From NCBI GenBank assembly GCA_051294375.1, contig JBJCIZ010000028.1:1425576-1489575 (forward strand): a stretch of 64,000 bases of DNA. The letters run 5' to 3'. Source of the stretch: Paraspadella gotoi (Eukaryota > Chaetognatha). Under the pieces are notes generated by a model that worked only from the letters and a program-made list of their open reading frames with translations, was not told the DNA's origin and did not search any database. Positions 15,911 to 29,800 of the stretch are shown here, piece after piece; positions within the stretch are counted from its first letter, which is position 1; every line of letters starts with the position of its first letter. The position numbers and the translations under genes are program-made.

Positions 15911-17876
15911 AAGTTCTTTCATCGGCGGAGAGTGAAAAGTTAAAACGAACAAAGAATGTATACAAAATGCTAAATTAAATATTAAAGAAAACGAAGACCT
16001 ACAATCGAACGTCCAATTTCTTTGTTTTGTTTTCTTTTTTTTTCTTTGTTCTTTGTTTTGTTTTGTTTCTTCCCCTTTTGTGTTTTAATGAGTACGACTA
16101 CCCTTCGCACAATCATGTGGCCCCCCGAATGAATTATTTAAATGATAAAATGAGTAATTACTTTTTAAAAGGAGAGAGAGGGGGAGAGAGAGAGAGGGCA
16201 TTTAAAGAAAAACATATATAGCAACAAAACAGAAGCGAATAAAATAAACACTTTTGTTTTTCATATTTTTTGTCTCGACCCGTTTCTTCCCTCTCTCCCC
16301 CCTTTCTTTCCCCCCAACCCCAATCCACCGTCGCTCGTGTTTCGCTTATAATCGTCGCTGCTTCTTGAAAGGCAAACTGAAAAAAAAAAGAAAGAAAAAG
16401 AAAAAAAGAAGTTACTTTTGCAATTACTATTTATAATATTTGATCTCAGTGTCCCTCTGTTCTCCTCCTCACGCCCCCCCCCCTCGTTCGCCGTCGTTAC
16501 AAGGAAATGCAATTTCAAGTTGTTTCGCCGCATTAGCTTTTTCACGTGACCCTCATGAGGAGCTAATTAATTAATTAGTGATTATGTGATCCTATCGCGA
16601 GGTGATTACGTAATCCCTTAACGAAGTGATCACAGGATCTCATCACGAGGTGATCACGTCAACGTATCGCGAGAGGATCACATAATTATAAAGATATAAT
16701 AATATATAAAAAATGTTTTATAGCGCATATCTTATCTGTTAAGTATTGGTGTTGACTTTTTCGTATTAGTATAAACCATATGTGCCAGGAGCCTTTTTAG
16801 ATACGGTATTCATCTGTTAAATCTTAGTCAAAATATTTTGTATTAGAATTATTATTATGTAAATTATTCGAATTTAAAAAGAGAGACCAACCGACCGACC
16901 GCCATCAAAGCGTCTTATAGAGTTGCTTCCAGATTTTTCGCGGCGCAACTTAAAAAAACTAAAAGCTCAAAAGAAGAAAAGAAAAAAAAACCTGAGTTTG
17001 CATTTAAATCAACTGATTTGTCGTCGGGAATTCGTCTTCATCGTTTCGCTTTTTTCGCGGGTTTTTTATTTTTTTATTTCTTATTTCAATCAACTTTGTT
17101 TTTTCGGGGGGAAGAAGCGATGGTCATTTTTTTTTAGTTTAGTTTTAGCGTTTGAGGTAAATAGTAGCAATAATTTTTTTATCCTTATTTGCAATAAAGG
17201 AATTCTTCATATCATCTAGTCCTACTTATGGTTTGGTTTTTTTTCTCCAAGTGTTGGTGCTCTTGTCGTTAAACGAAATTGAATATTATAGTAGTATACG
17301 TAATACGTATTCGCATAAAAAGGATGTTATAGCGATGCTTGTAATATAAAGAAAAAAGAAAGCTTAGTATTGAATTTTGGAGTTAAAATCCCCAATCAAC
17401 CGACAGACCATAAAGTTGTCTCGCTAAACTAGGATAAATTTGCCAAATAATTATTGAATTGAATCCTTAAAAGTTGTTGTTGGTCGATTATTAAAGATGT
17501 TGGTTTCAACGTTGATAAAACCCAGCCTGTCTTAAGAAACGCTTTTTAAAAAGAAAAAGCAAAACGAAAAAATGTATAACCTTAATTTGAATTTTTTTAA
17601 AAATCGTACAAACCGCGTATAAATTTTGTGATCGTGTGCACCGTTACATAACGATATATTGGAAAAAAAAATAAAGGGATGGTATACAGACCCGGAAATT
17701 AATTAAATTAATTAATTATTCTCGGCATCTTTTGAATCATGAAACGCCGTCGCCATTAAATATCGAATTTCTTTTATAAAGATTAGGCTTCGGGGCAAGA
17801 AACTCGTTGCCTCGTTTCGGAGATTGTTATTTAAAGCCGATAGTGAAAAACTATTGCCTCGTTCCGGAAAAAAACG
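15911..17876. other. Intergenic between STK38 and sortilin genes
   Basis: The sequence is AT-rich with purine and pyrimidine runs. An AATAAA-type signal lies near 16229. I see no coding exon. The palindromic repeat at 16542-16690 is the only structured part. Confidence 0.6.
16542..16690. repeat. Tandem 24-bp repeat with a palindromic GTGATCAC core
   Basis: About five units of 24 bp read like GAGGTGATCACGTCAACGTA plus TCGC. Most units contain GTGATCAC or a near version, so the array is rich in small inverted repeats. Confidence 0.7.
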
Positions 17877-20800
17877 ATGCCTCGTTTATCGTTCGTCGTC
17901 GTCGTCGTCGTCGCTTTGATCGTCTCGTCGATGAGGACGGCGTCGGTCGCCGGTGATGGCGACGCCGCATCGAAAGGTAAATGCGGGTCTGTGATTGATT
18001 AAGTGAAAGATTGATTGACAGATTAAAGAAGGGGAACCACTGGCGACTGGAGAACGCAGACGCAGAGATTTGAGAGAGAGAGAGAAAGAGAGAGTGAGTA
18101 TGGTTTAATCTGGTGTTGTAAAGTGTCCTCGAAAGCTACATCTTCTTATCAGCTATAATTCTATATTAATTAATATCTTAAACATTAAACAGTTGCTTGA
18201 ATGGCAAGAAAAACTAGTGAAAGAAAGAGAAAGAGAGAAATAGACTAAAGAATCCCCTCCCTCCATTCCATCCCGTTGCTTTCTCCCCAGATCTAAAGAA
18301 TCCCCTCCCCTGCTTCCTCCCATATCTAAAGAATCCCTCCCCAGATCTAAAGAATCTTCCTCCTTGCTTCCTCCCCAGATCTAAAGAATCCCCTCCCCTT
18401 GCTTCCTCCCCAGATCTAAAGAATCCCCTCCCTTGCTTCCTCCCCAGATCAAAGAATCCTCCTTGCTTCCTCCCAGATCTAAGAATCCCCTCCCTTGCTT
18501 CCTCCCAGAATCTAAAGAATCCCCTCCTTGCTTCCTCCCCAGATCTAAAGAATCCCCTCCCCTTGCTTCCTCCCCAGATCTAAAGAATGCCCTCCCCTTG
18601 CTTCCTCCCATATCTAAAGAATCTCCCATCCCTTGCTTCCTCCCCCAGATCTTAAAGATAACCCTCCCCTGCTTCCTCCCCATATCTAAAGAATCCCCCC
18701 GACTCCAGATCTTAAAGTAATCTCGCATGCCCCCTTGCTTCCTCCCCAGATCTAAAGAATCCGCCTCCCCTTGCCTTCCTCTGCCCTAGTCCTCCCCAAG
18801 ATCTAAAGAATCCCCTCCCCTTGCTTCCTCCCAGATCTAAAGAATCCCTCCCGCTTGCTTCCTCCCAGATCTAAAGAATCCCCTCCTTGCTTCCTCCCCA
18901 GATCTAAAGAATCCCCGTCCCTTTGCTTCGCTCGCCCAGATCCTAAATGAATCGCCTCCCCTTTGCTTCCTCCCGTCATATGCTAAAGAATCCCGCTCCC
19001 ACAGAATCTAAAGAATCATCCTCTCCCCTTGGCCTTCCTCCCCAGATCTAAAGAATCCTCCCCCTTGCTTCCATCCGCATCAGAATCTAAAGAATCCCCT
19101 CCCCTTCCTGCCAGATCTAAAGAATCCTCACTCCCCTTGCGTCTCGTGCCCAGATTCCTTTAACCGTCGTTGGGCCCAATCTTTCGGAGCCGGAAGGATC
19201 CGGCCCTCTTTTCGCGTAACAGCACGCTCCGACATTCGTGCTTCAAGCATAAAAGTCCAGGAGGATCTCGTGAGCATGACGACCCTGGGCGACCGCAACG
19301 AGGTCGTCATCATGATCGCCATGCCGGGCATCCTCATCGGGCCCTTGGAAATGGGCGGCGCCAGTCAGCCCTCCAATCTCTACGTCAGCGACGACTTCGG
19401 GAAGACCTTTGACGAGAAGTTCGTGGACGGAGACGGCGCCGCGAGTCTGGCCAAGTGCGGAGTCTTCACGGCAAGAATGATGAACGGGCTGCAGCCGAGT
19501 CCCGTCGATCCCAAACGAGTCGTCGTGGTTGGTTATGATAAAAAGGTGAAGATGGAATGTCAACTTAATATTACGTTCTCATGATTTACATATTTAAACT
19601 ATTAAAATTTAATCTTAATTACTTATTAACTTTATTACGTTCCTCGCAAAAAAATGTAATAATTGCTTTTAAACTCGTCGCATAGTTAAAACTAAAAAAA
19701 GAATAAAGATGCCCAACCTTTTACCCTGTTACGGTTAAGTTCATGGCTTCTCTTCTTCTCTATTTTTCTCCTTCTCTTCTTCTCGATTTTTCTCCTTCTC
19801 TTCTTCTCTATTTCTCTTCNNNNNNNNNNTATTTCTCTTCTTCTCCTTAAAAGGGAAACAACATGACCCGTTCCACCCTGTGGATCTCCAAAGACTCGGC
19901 CAAGACTTGGACCTGCATAACCCTCGATTGGCGTCTCGACGAACGAATTCACTTCCACCCGACCAACCCCGATCTCTTGATGGCTCGGAGCCGCTACGAT
20001 GACTACGCCCTCTATCTGTCCCGAGATTTCGGCGCCACTTGGACCCGAGTCAAGGACTCCGTGCGGACCTTCCACTGGGGCTTCGACAGCGAGACGATCT
20101 TCCTCAGCGTCGACTTCTTCATCAAAGTCTTCGGCGCGGCGCCCAACGGGAAACTCTACAAGTCAACCGACTTCGGGCACAGCCTCGTTCAAGTCCTCGA
20201 TGGCGTACACAGCTTCGGACTCGAAGATAAATTCCTCTACGCCTCCGTCGCCGAAGATCGTGGCGGAAAGCGTCTGCTCCGCGTCTCCACGGACAACGGC
20301 GCCACCTGGCGCCACACGGAGCTGCCCGACATCACGCCGGATCGGTTCTACTCGATCCTTGACATGGACGACGGGCTCATCTTCATTCACGTAGCGGATC
20401 CGTACGGCGCCGGGAAGGGGACGCTATACACTTCCGGTGGAGAGGGAGTCAGGTTCTCAGAAAGTCTGGAGGATCATCTATTCACTAGTAGAAGTCAGAC
20501 TGACTTTTATCACGTCAAAGGAGCAAGGGGAGTCTTCATCACTTCCAAGGTGAGTTTTTATCACTTCATAGGACAGTGTTTTATCAGGATTTCACGGTTC
20601 TCTTAATTTTAACGGTTCCTCAATTTTATGTTTTGAATAATTATTAACAGTTACAGTATAATCCTCTTACTTTAAAGGTTATACTGGAGATACTAATTTC
20701 TATTACCGGAATATCCTTCGGAATAACTGGCAGCGGATCGCTAAATTTACTTTCTATGACATATTAGTAACCAATTGCACATTGAATATCCGTTGCGAAG

Positions 20801-23800
20801 CAGCCAGTAAAGGTCATGGGAATTGGTGGGGGTGATCTGGGCTTGTTAGGCTCTGTAATATTCGTTGCAAAATAAATAACCACCCCGAGGAGCATTGTCT
20901 TTCACATAGTACAGGGAAAGGCATTTGTATTTTGGGTTTAAAAGAATGCAAGATTTTGACATGGTATTAGATACTAAAAATCAAACGGTACAATGTAAGC
21001 GGCAGAGTGGTTAAAATATCGTGAGAAAACGCGAGATGGGTAAACCGAGTTCGAGTTGCAAATGGTAACCACTAAAACAAACTGTAATCTAAAATTGTCA
21101 TGAGACTGTCGTTATTCGCCCGCTAATTTCGCAATAATAACTTTCGTTGATGTCGCGATGATTTCGCCGCCGGAGGAAACGCTCGAAATAGATTGCCAAT
21201 TCGCGTGTCGACCGCTATGGAATCTTATTCCGCGTTATGTTTTGTCGCCCAATGAAAACCAATTCCTGTGTTAATTTAAAATTGGTTGTTGTTCGCGCGA
21301 TGAAACTGTAGCCGAGGAAGTACGATGGGCGTGGCCAAACCTTGTATGTTGCGGAAGTGAATGATGATGATGATTCCAAGCCTGTGATCGATATGAAAGC
21401 ATGATGTTGAAGGTGAAGAGTCGCCGACGGGCATCCTATTGGATGATTTGATTGTCTCATCTGGATTGATGAAAGAGAAAATAAAGTTGGAGGCAGTGTT
21501 AAGACGAAAATATCGAGCTATTAGCCGCGGACAATGGGACATTGCGCGCACGTCATTGGTTAATGCAAATTGCAATTGCAAGAAGGTGAGACAACGGTAA
21601 TCGATCGCCGCGTCAGTTTCCGCTTGCGAAGCAGGAAGCTGCGGAAGAGAAAAGCGCGTGAGGCTTGAACGACATGGACTCCATCACGCCGTTGTAGTCA
21701 ATCTTGCCTAGCAGAAGCTGGCCGGATATTGGTGTAAGAAACGTTGACCGAACATGGCGTCGTGCACGAGAATGCACGCTTTGGCCATTGATTACCGAAA
21801 TTAAATCTGTCTACGGTTCCCAGGACGCAATGCCTCCCGAGAATGGGAGATGTGTTTTGACAATATTTCCGGGGCAAGCGTTGGTTTTCCGAAAATTGAT
21901 TTAAATTATGGGTACCATGAGATTCCAATGTCACCAGAATCAGCACATTGACGTATGTTTTGAGGTTCCAAACGCCGGTCAGTACATGTGGACCCGTTCT
22001 CCCGGGCTTCGGCTTCAAAGTGGCCCGGCGCGTATTCACTGAGCTGATGGAACTGGCATTGCATGGTCTTCACCTTCTCCACCTGCTCGGCCTACCATTG
22101 ACGAATCATTTGTCTTCGATCGCAACGATTCGACGAACACGGTGTTTCATAGTAAAGGTCATTTGGAAGAGTCTTAACTAGGCTAGAAGTTGCTGGATTG
22201 AAGGCAAGGCTTCCAAGCGTTAGTCTCTGCAAAATGAAATTGAATATTTAGGGAGTGTAAAGTCGAGAATGGCATCAAACCGGATACGCTATGAAAACTC
22301 AGTCTGTCCGAATTGCTCACTGCACGTCGGTAAGGTTAGTCGTTTCGTTGCTTTTTGCAATTTTTATCGTAGATTTTTTCCGAATTTCTCTGGCATCGCA
22401 AAACCCCTCTATGAGCTTTCCAAAAAGGACCGGAAGTTCATTGGAGTGACGCTTGTCAAAAAGCATTCGAAGAGCTCAAGAATATAATGTGTTCGGTATC
22501 TCCGTTCTGGGCGTTACCTGATTTTAATTAAACTTTCGCACCTCGCGACTGACTGGAGTGCTTGACCCAGTTACATCCTGTCTCCAAGTCGACGATGCAC
22601 AGGTAAGTTAAGGCCAATCCTTTATGGAAGTAAGGTCATACAGGACCTATGTGTCGGCTACTACGAGGAAATCGCCTGATTCCTCATATCTAGGAGAGTT
22701 CACAAAGTCTCACAACGGCTATGGCATAGCGACACATAATTATTTACTGGCTAAACGCGGACTTTATTCTCTATTCAGACAACTTTGCTCTTTCAAATCT
22801 GTTGTCTAGTCGCCGCCCCCGCAGCGTTCATCATAAAGACGCTAGGTAAGAGTTACCCAGTTGGAGACTTCAAAAGTCAAGCACTTACCATGGCTTAAGC
22901 AAAATATTGGGTCCTGATTTGTTGAGTCGGATTGACTTCGGCGGAAACAATCCTGTGCAGAACAGGACTGGTCGAATTGTCGGCAAGGTGTCGCTCAGTA
23001 GTAGTTGTCCTGTTGCACGACGGGCCAATGAGAGTGAAGCTGCATCCACATCCGATACTATCCTGGATCGGGGGGACCGCCTTGATCCACAGGATCTGTG
23101 GAGGAAGTGGAGGGCCCGTTACAAGAGAGCGATGGGGACTTAAGATAAGCTCAGGCTTGGATAGAGACCGGTCAACGCCCCGCAAGAAAAGGGCGAGGTA
23201 GGGTGCACTAAGGTCGTAACCTACGCAAGTTGTCGACCAAATTCAAAGTAAAGTAATGACGTAATGTTTCGAGTTTGGACGGACAGGACGGACAAGGTAA
23301 GAATTTGGCAACACAGTGCAGTACATGAGAGTGCAGTTCCCGGAATTACTGCGCTTAGCGCCACGACAACCAGGTAATTGGGGGCAGAATAAAACGGTTG
23401 AATTTTCTCCGACGTCGATATTACGTTTTTTGGTTTGGGCCGCCAGTCGTCGAAGACTGGATTCGTTCGTCAGAGACATCTGTCAAAGGAGAAAGCAACA
23501 AAACCGTAAGGCCCGTTGCAACAAGATTATTGCAGTTTATTTTCAATGAAAGAGTTGCAATTGATATTAAAGCGCCCAATTAAGAGAGACTAACGTAACA
23601 AAATTCCGTATATATTGATTATCACTGATATATTACAGTGATTTCTTACTGTGGTTTAAAGGAGTCACGCAGAAGAAGTACTTAACTGGCATTGGTATGA
23701 GCATTATATTGCATATTATCGGAGTTCCGTTCGCGTTCATAGTGATGCGTCATACATGACGTTTTCATTGGCGCCGCCGCCTGAAAATTTCTATCATCTC

Positions 23801-26800
23801 CTCGGCATCCCACAAGACGAAGACGGTTCCATTCATCAATGGAACGGATTGGTTGAAAGAAACACTTCGCTCCTTCAGGTTTAGTAACTGCCTGTTGATG
23901 AAACCTGGATGCTGATGGTGAACCGATTGGACGCCGCTGAGATGGGAATCACGCCTGAAGAAAGGGCAAATTTGGCAGTTACCGGACGCACAAATCGCTC
24001 CATACCTCTTTTTCTCCTTTCAAAATTCTACCGGAGTGAATGTTGTTCCGATGACGCGTTTATCCGGTGGAAACGTCGCGAGAAAAACTATTGCAGGCAC
24101 CGTTAGAGAGGTTGCAAGACAGGCAATCGAGATGTTCCTACGCCGTAATGGAACATATGGGTCATGAGCTGGCGATACAAAAAAGATATTATGATTCTTC
24201 GTTCTAAAATTCCTGAGTTTATATTGGTGACAAAGTTCTTTATCGAAAGTTTGCGATAGCCGCCAATGAGCTAAAGCATTTTGCTCCTAAATATTTTGGA
24301 TTCCAACTTTTGAAAATTACTAAAAAATTGTCTGATGTAAATTACGTCATTCGAGACGTAAAGTCCGGAAGGAACGGTAACACAAAGATCATTTGCGCCC
24401 AGTCGTAGAAGAGCCATCACCCCATGGAAACGGATCAACAAGAGGTAACGTTCGACGGACAAGACACCGGAAGTAAATTCTGGATCGGACGACGAAGTTG
24501 TTGATCATGGCATTTGAGTGCTAGCGGAGCTTCTGCTAGAACGTTCTACTCGATTCGAAGGAAACTGCCCCTCGAAACTGAACTGACTTTTATTTGGATG
24601 AATTCAAAGCGAAAGGTTTTGTAAATTGATTAATATATGACATTAATATATTTTTAACAGTGTCTAATCAATCACAATAATTCTACGGTCTATTTGTTAT
24701 TACTCATTTTATTCATTATTCATATTTTCGTCTCTGATTAATTACGATTAATTGTAAGCGCTACGTCTGAGTTCGCACGAGCAAGCCAGGATCGGTGGAA
24801 CAAAAAGGGCATCGTCCGAGATTCCGTTCCACACGAAGTAGTGTCAGCCGCTCGCCTGAGTGTCTGGAAGGGAGAATGAAAATATGGTTAGTTCTTCTGT
24901 TAATCATTGAATCAAATGGGTATCGATCTAGCCAAGGATTGGGTCGGTCAGTGGTTGTTTACTGGTTTTTATTATTATTTCGCTGATTTATTAAAAGTCT
25001 CCAATTAAGCTCAAATGTTGGAGTTGAGGCGAAATTCATGGATGGAGAGAAAAATGGAAGAATGATTGTAGTGAATGAATGGGTCTGATCGATCTATCTA
25101 ACGACGAAGTGAGTTTCTTCCACTTCTGTAGAAAAGGAATAATTTGCAATTCCTCTGCTAAGTATTAGGTCATAATGTTCCGGTATTATAGTTATATGTT
25201 CTCTACGACATTGTTTTAAAACAAATTGAAACGCCCCTTACCTTATGTTAATCCATGGAGTCCCCCTCCTCGAAGTCGATGTCTTCGACAATCATACCAC
25301 CGGGTCGTCGTCATCATCATTCGATATCAACGACGTCATCGCTCGGGCCGCGCGGAGAAGATGGCGCCGAGCTGGCGCCGGCAAGAGGAACGCCCCTCCG
25401 AACCAGATCGCTCTGATTGCGGAAGAAGGAGAAGCCCGAGGAGATGATGATGCCGGGATGGAGAATCCTGAGGAGATGACGACGCCGGGGATGGAGAGCC
25501 GGACGGGATCTCGCTGATCGGGAGATCCCGGCGCTGGACTGCCGACCCGGAACGGGATGCTCTTTCCACGACTGGAGAGTCGGGTGTCCGGGTCAATTCT
25601 CTGATTCCGGCCCGGTGGGATGGAATTTTGCCGGTGAGACAATCGTAATCCGAGACGAATGCATCGATAGGAGGAGCGGACGCCGCTCTTCGTCGGGATC
25701 CTCCAGCCGCTGCGACGGGAGAGGGAGGACCCGCTGTCCGAGGATCCTTCGGACGTTGGCAAAAACACTTGCGATTTTGCCAAAGGGTGGAGAGGAGCAT
25801 GGCGAGCTCGGTGAGGGTGGGGAAAAATGCCCATGACCGACGCCGCCTTTGGACACAGCTGAGTTCTCCGGAAGTGTAGGCGCGGACTGGGAGGGAGGTA
25901 GAACGCAGCTGGGCACCAGCTGCCGGCCACGTTGATGACGCCCCCAGCCGCGTTTAAAATTCACTTCTCGGAGAACTCGGGCCGAGCACCCCGCCAGAAT
26001 AGCTGCATCAACGAGGCGTGGCAGCTGGGGCGTTGAATGACCTCGACAACGCCGGCAGGCGTTGAAGACAAGTTTGGGCGAGCTAAAATGAATAAGTAAA
26101 ATATAACTAAAATAAACCATGATCCAGTCAAAAATCTTGCAAATTAATATGCTCCATAATATTGCAATAATATTGATTATTACGTTTTAAGTCTTGGTAC
26201 GTGTTATTTCATGTTGTTGAAATAAGTCCAGGAGAATTTATTTAGTTTTTCCGTTCTATCGAGTCAGATAGAATAACGTTTTTTCGTGAATTACACGATG
26301 GAATTATTATTATGATTTAATTTCGAATAACAAATTACATTTAGCCTTTGTAATACATTATTAATCGGAATGAATTCTCGTCAATGATATAAGCAAATTA
26401 GGCAATCGACGAATTCATTTCTGGCAGTGTGATGAATAAATGTTCATCTTGTGAAATTATTGTTACCATCATTGTTAACAGTGTATTCGTTGTCTTCCCT
26501 TTTCGTTTGTTTATTAGCCAAACAACTCGGATCATAGTCAAGGAATTATTATTATTTTTTCTATATTCCTTCCGGAACCAGTTACAATTAATTATCATAA
26601 ATCAAGGAATTGTGATTTTATTTTTCTATATTCCTTCAGGAAACCAGTAGAATTAATTATTGATCATGAACAATATTGTTACTTTTCTTTTTGAAACTTC
26701 TCCAATGATCAATTCTAAATACGGTTCCCTAAAATTTAGAGTCGAGTGGGCTCTAGGTGGAAAAATGTCATTTTGTTACGTTCGAAAAAAGTAACATTTT

Positions 26801-29800
26801 TCGAATGATGGTTATCGTACGATTTCTATTCCTAATTATTCTCAAGTTTCCTTGATTACTGGTACTCGTTCTTTATGTGTACAATGAACTTACTTGATTA
26901 AATCCATGATTACCCCGTGAAGATGGGTAATATCAAAACGAGTTGTCGGAAGAGAGTAGAATTAAACGTTTTACAAAAAAGAATTTAAGCGGATGAAAAC
27001 TATTTGCTCGGAGGTTGGGAGTTGCCACAAGAAAAGTGAGAGAATATCGAGAGGTTTAGGGACCGGGTAAACGATTATACATTCTAGGCAAGGAAATCTG
27101 GGACTCGAAAGAAGCGAGGCGAAGGATTTATTAGCCCTTAGGTGTGACGGCCAGGCTCGGTCGAAAAGAGAAAGCAAACGAAGGTAGACTAAAAGGTCAT
27201 AAAAGTGGGGATAGGGAGACTAAGGAGATGAGGACATCTTCTTTTCTTTGAGGGGTCGAGTTATAAGGAATAGGCCTCTGTATCGTCTCGGTCTCCCCTT
27301 CGTCTTCTCGCTTTCTTCTCTCTCTCTTGATAATTCTCAGTCGCTCACGGTACATCCCGGATATAACAACTCCTTCTCTAAAAATATCTCTCCACTTTAA
27401 CTATTTTCTGTCTCATCTCTCTCTCTTCTCTTAGCAATCTTGACGTTTAAGACCATAAAATTGAAATTAAGAAGGCGTCGGGATTCTTAGTTGTCGTTGT
27501 TGTCGATTGACGTACAAAAAATGTGGACTTTGAGAGAGGCGTTGCCGCGCCGGTCGGACAACAATGTTAAGGAGCTGATTGGGGACGGACCGCGTCTCTT
27601 GACGGCGACCCGTTCCGCCAATCGGAGAGCCTTGGGCGATTCTCTCGACCCCCTCCAACATGTAGCAAAATATAAAAGCAACAACTCTGAAGCATCAGAG
27701 AGAACCTATAATAATTATTTTTAGTCTCCATTATTTTTTGCCATCATATAATTTGTGAAGTGTTTTTAACACTTGTAAAGAAATAAACTATTTCTGCCAT
27801 CCTATTTATGTTGAACCAAAACCTTTTATTATTTATTCACAATTTAAAACGAAAGAAAGAAGGACGAGCAAGGAGAGAAGAATTCGAATTAGCGAGCCAG
27901 TGGAGTCAGCCTAACCAAAAGAACCGTAAAGCAACTTTAGGGCGACAGTTTGTCCCTTGCTGGCAATGATGCTAGCAATAGGACAGTGTTTTATCAGGAT
28001 TTCACGGTTCTCTTAATTTTAACGGTTCCTCAATTTTATGTTTTGAATAATTATTAACAGTTACAGTATAATCCTCTTACTTTAAAGGTTATACTGGAGA
28101 TACTAATTTCTATTACCGGAATATCCTTCGGAATAAATTATCTAACAATATCTATTAAATACATTGTTTATTTAAACCTCCCTCNNNNNNNNNNNNNNNN
28201 NNNNNNNNNTCGGATATAAATTATCTAACAATATCTATTAAATACATAATGTTTTATTTTAAACCTCTCCCCCATAAGGTCAACGCGGACTCCACAGTCA
28301 CACCGTCATTTCACACGACCGCGGTGGCCACTGGTCCACCCTTCCGCTCCCGACAAACAACAACAACAACAACAACAACAAGGAAGGCGATTCCCTCAAT
28401 CTCCACATTTCTTACTCTCTCCCCAAGTTCGCGGTGCCTCCGCGGCGCGCGCTCCAGCATCCCTAACGCTAAGAGGATCATCGTCGCTCAGGGCGGAATC
28501 GGGAACTCCCTGGATATGAAGCCGCCTAAGGTTGGAGAGGGGAAAGGATTGATTGATTGATTGTAATTGATTAATTATTGATTAGGAGTAAATGCTGATT
28601 GAGTGGGACCGATTTTATTATGTTTAATGTGGAATTCAATATGAATGCTTAATTAATATTATGACTCATTGCTTAATTATGATTTTGTATGGCGCCTAAT
28701 TAAATTTGCATATCTGGTTTTGTGATTATAATTTCTCAATGATTTATGATTATTTTATTGTATGTCCGATTGATTAATAATGGTCGATAAATAAAGATCG
28801 CCTTGCCGCTTGTTTACGATACACCAGATTGATTGATTGATTGATTGGTTAATCACTCAAATCACTCGCCCGACTCCCCCCCTCCCAACATCTCCTCCAA
28901 TCCCTCCAACAGGTCTACATCTCCTCCGACGGGGGTCGATCCTGGAACGACACTCTCCTTCCTCCCGAGATTCTACTTCTACAGGATCCTCGATTTCGGC
29001 GGACTCGTCGTCGCCTACCGACGACCCCGAATCCCGTGGACACCATAAGGTCAACGCGGACTCCACAGTCACCACCGTCATTTCACACGACCGCGGTGGC
29101 CACTGGTCCACCCTTCCGCTCCCGACAAACAACAACAACAACAACAACAACAAGGAAGGCGATTCCCTCAATCTCCACATTTCTTACTCTCTCCCCAAGT
29201 TCGCGGTTCCTCCGCAGGCGCCGCTCAGCATCCCTAACGCTAAGAGGATCATCGTCGCTCAGGGCGGAATCGGGAACTCCCTGGATATGAAGCCGCCTAA
29301 GGTTGGAGAGGGGAAAGGATTGATTGATTGATTGATTGATTGATTAATTATTGATCAGGATTAAATGGCTGATTGAGTGGGACCCGATTTATTAATGTTT
29401 AATGTGGAATTCAAATCGAATGCTTAATTAATAATTATGACTCATTGCTTTATTATGATTTGTATGGGCGCCTAATTAAATTTGCATATCTGGTTTTGTG
29501 ATTATGATTTCTCAATGATTTATTGATTTTTATTGTATGTCCGATTGATTAATAATGGTCGATAAATAAAGATCGCCTTGCCGCTTGTTTACGATACACC
29601 AGATTGATTGATTGATTGATTGGTTTATCACTCAAATCACTCGCCCGACTCCCCCCCTCCCTCCAACATCTCCTCCAACATCCCTCCAACAGGTCTACAT
29701 CTCCTCCGACGGGGGTCGATCCTGGAACGACACTCTCCTTCCTCCCGGATTCTACTTCTACAGGATCCTCGATTTCGGCGGACTCGTCGTCGCCTACCGA

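Larger units (their letters stand above)
20727..27977 (+). mobile_element. Large insertion in a sortilin intron with a decayed Ty3/gypsy retroelement
   Basis: The block lies between two identical 159-bp direct repeats and contains degenerate reverse transcriptase, RNase H and integrase coding in the + orientation. Near 20960 is a stretch (TGGTATTAGATAC) resembling an initiator-Met primer-binding site. A GC-richer block (25230-26070) has open frames on both strands without recognisable domains. A TATAA-containing stretch near 27252 and an AATAAA near 27781 could be promoter and polyadenylation elements of a terminal repeat, but I could not find matching TG...CA long terminal repeats. The boundaries are those of the direct repeats, not proven element ends. 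Confidence 0.55.

Noticed and set aside
20568-20726. 159-bp repeats as true LTRs
   Set aside because: No TG...CA ends, no target duplication, and too similar for the state of the internal genes.
25292-25930. 212-codon minus-strand frame in the insertion
   Set aside because: Arg/Ser/Pro-rich, with overlapping frames on both strands; open because the block is GC-rich. No domain recognised.
27491-27724. 77-codon frame near the right edge of the insertion
   Set aside because: No recognisable domain, no splice context; at most a retroelement remnant.
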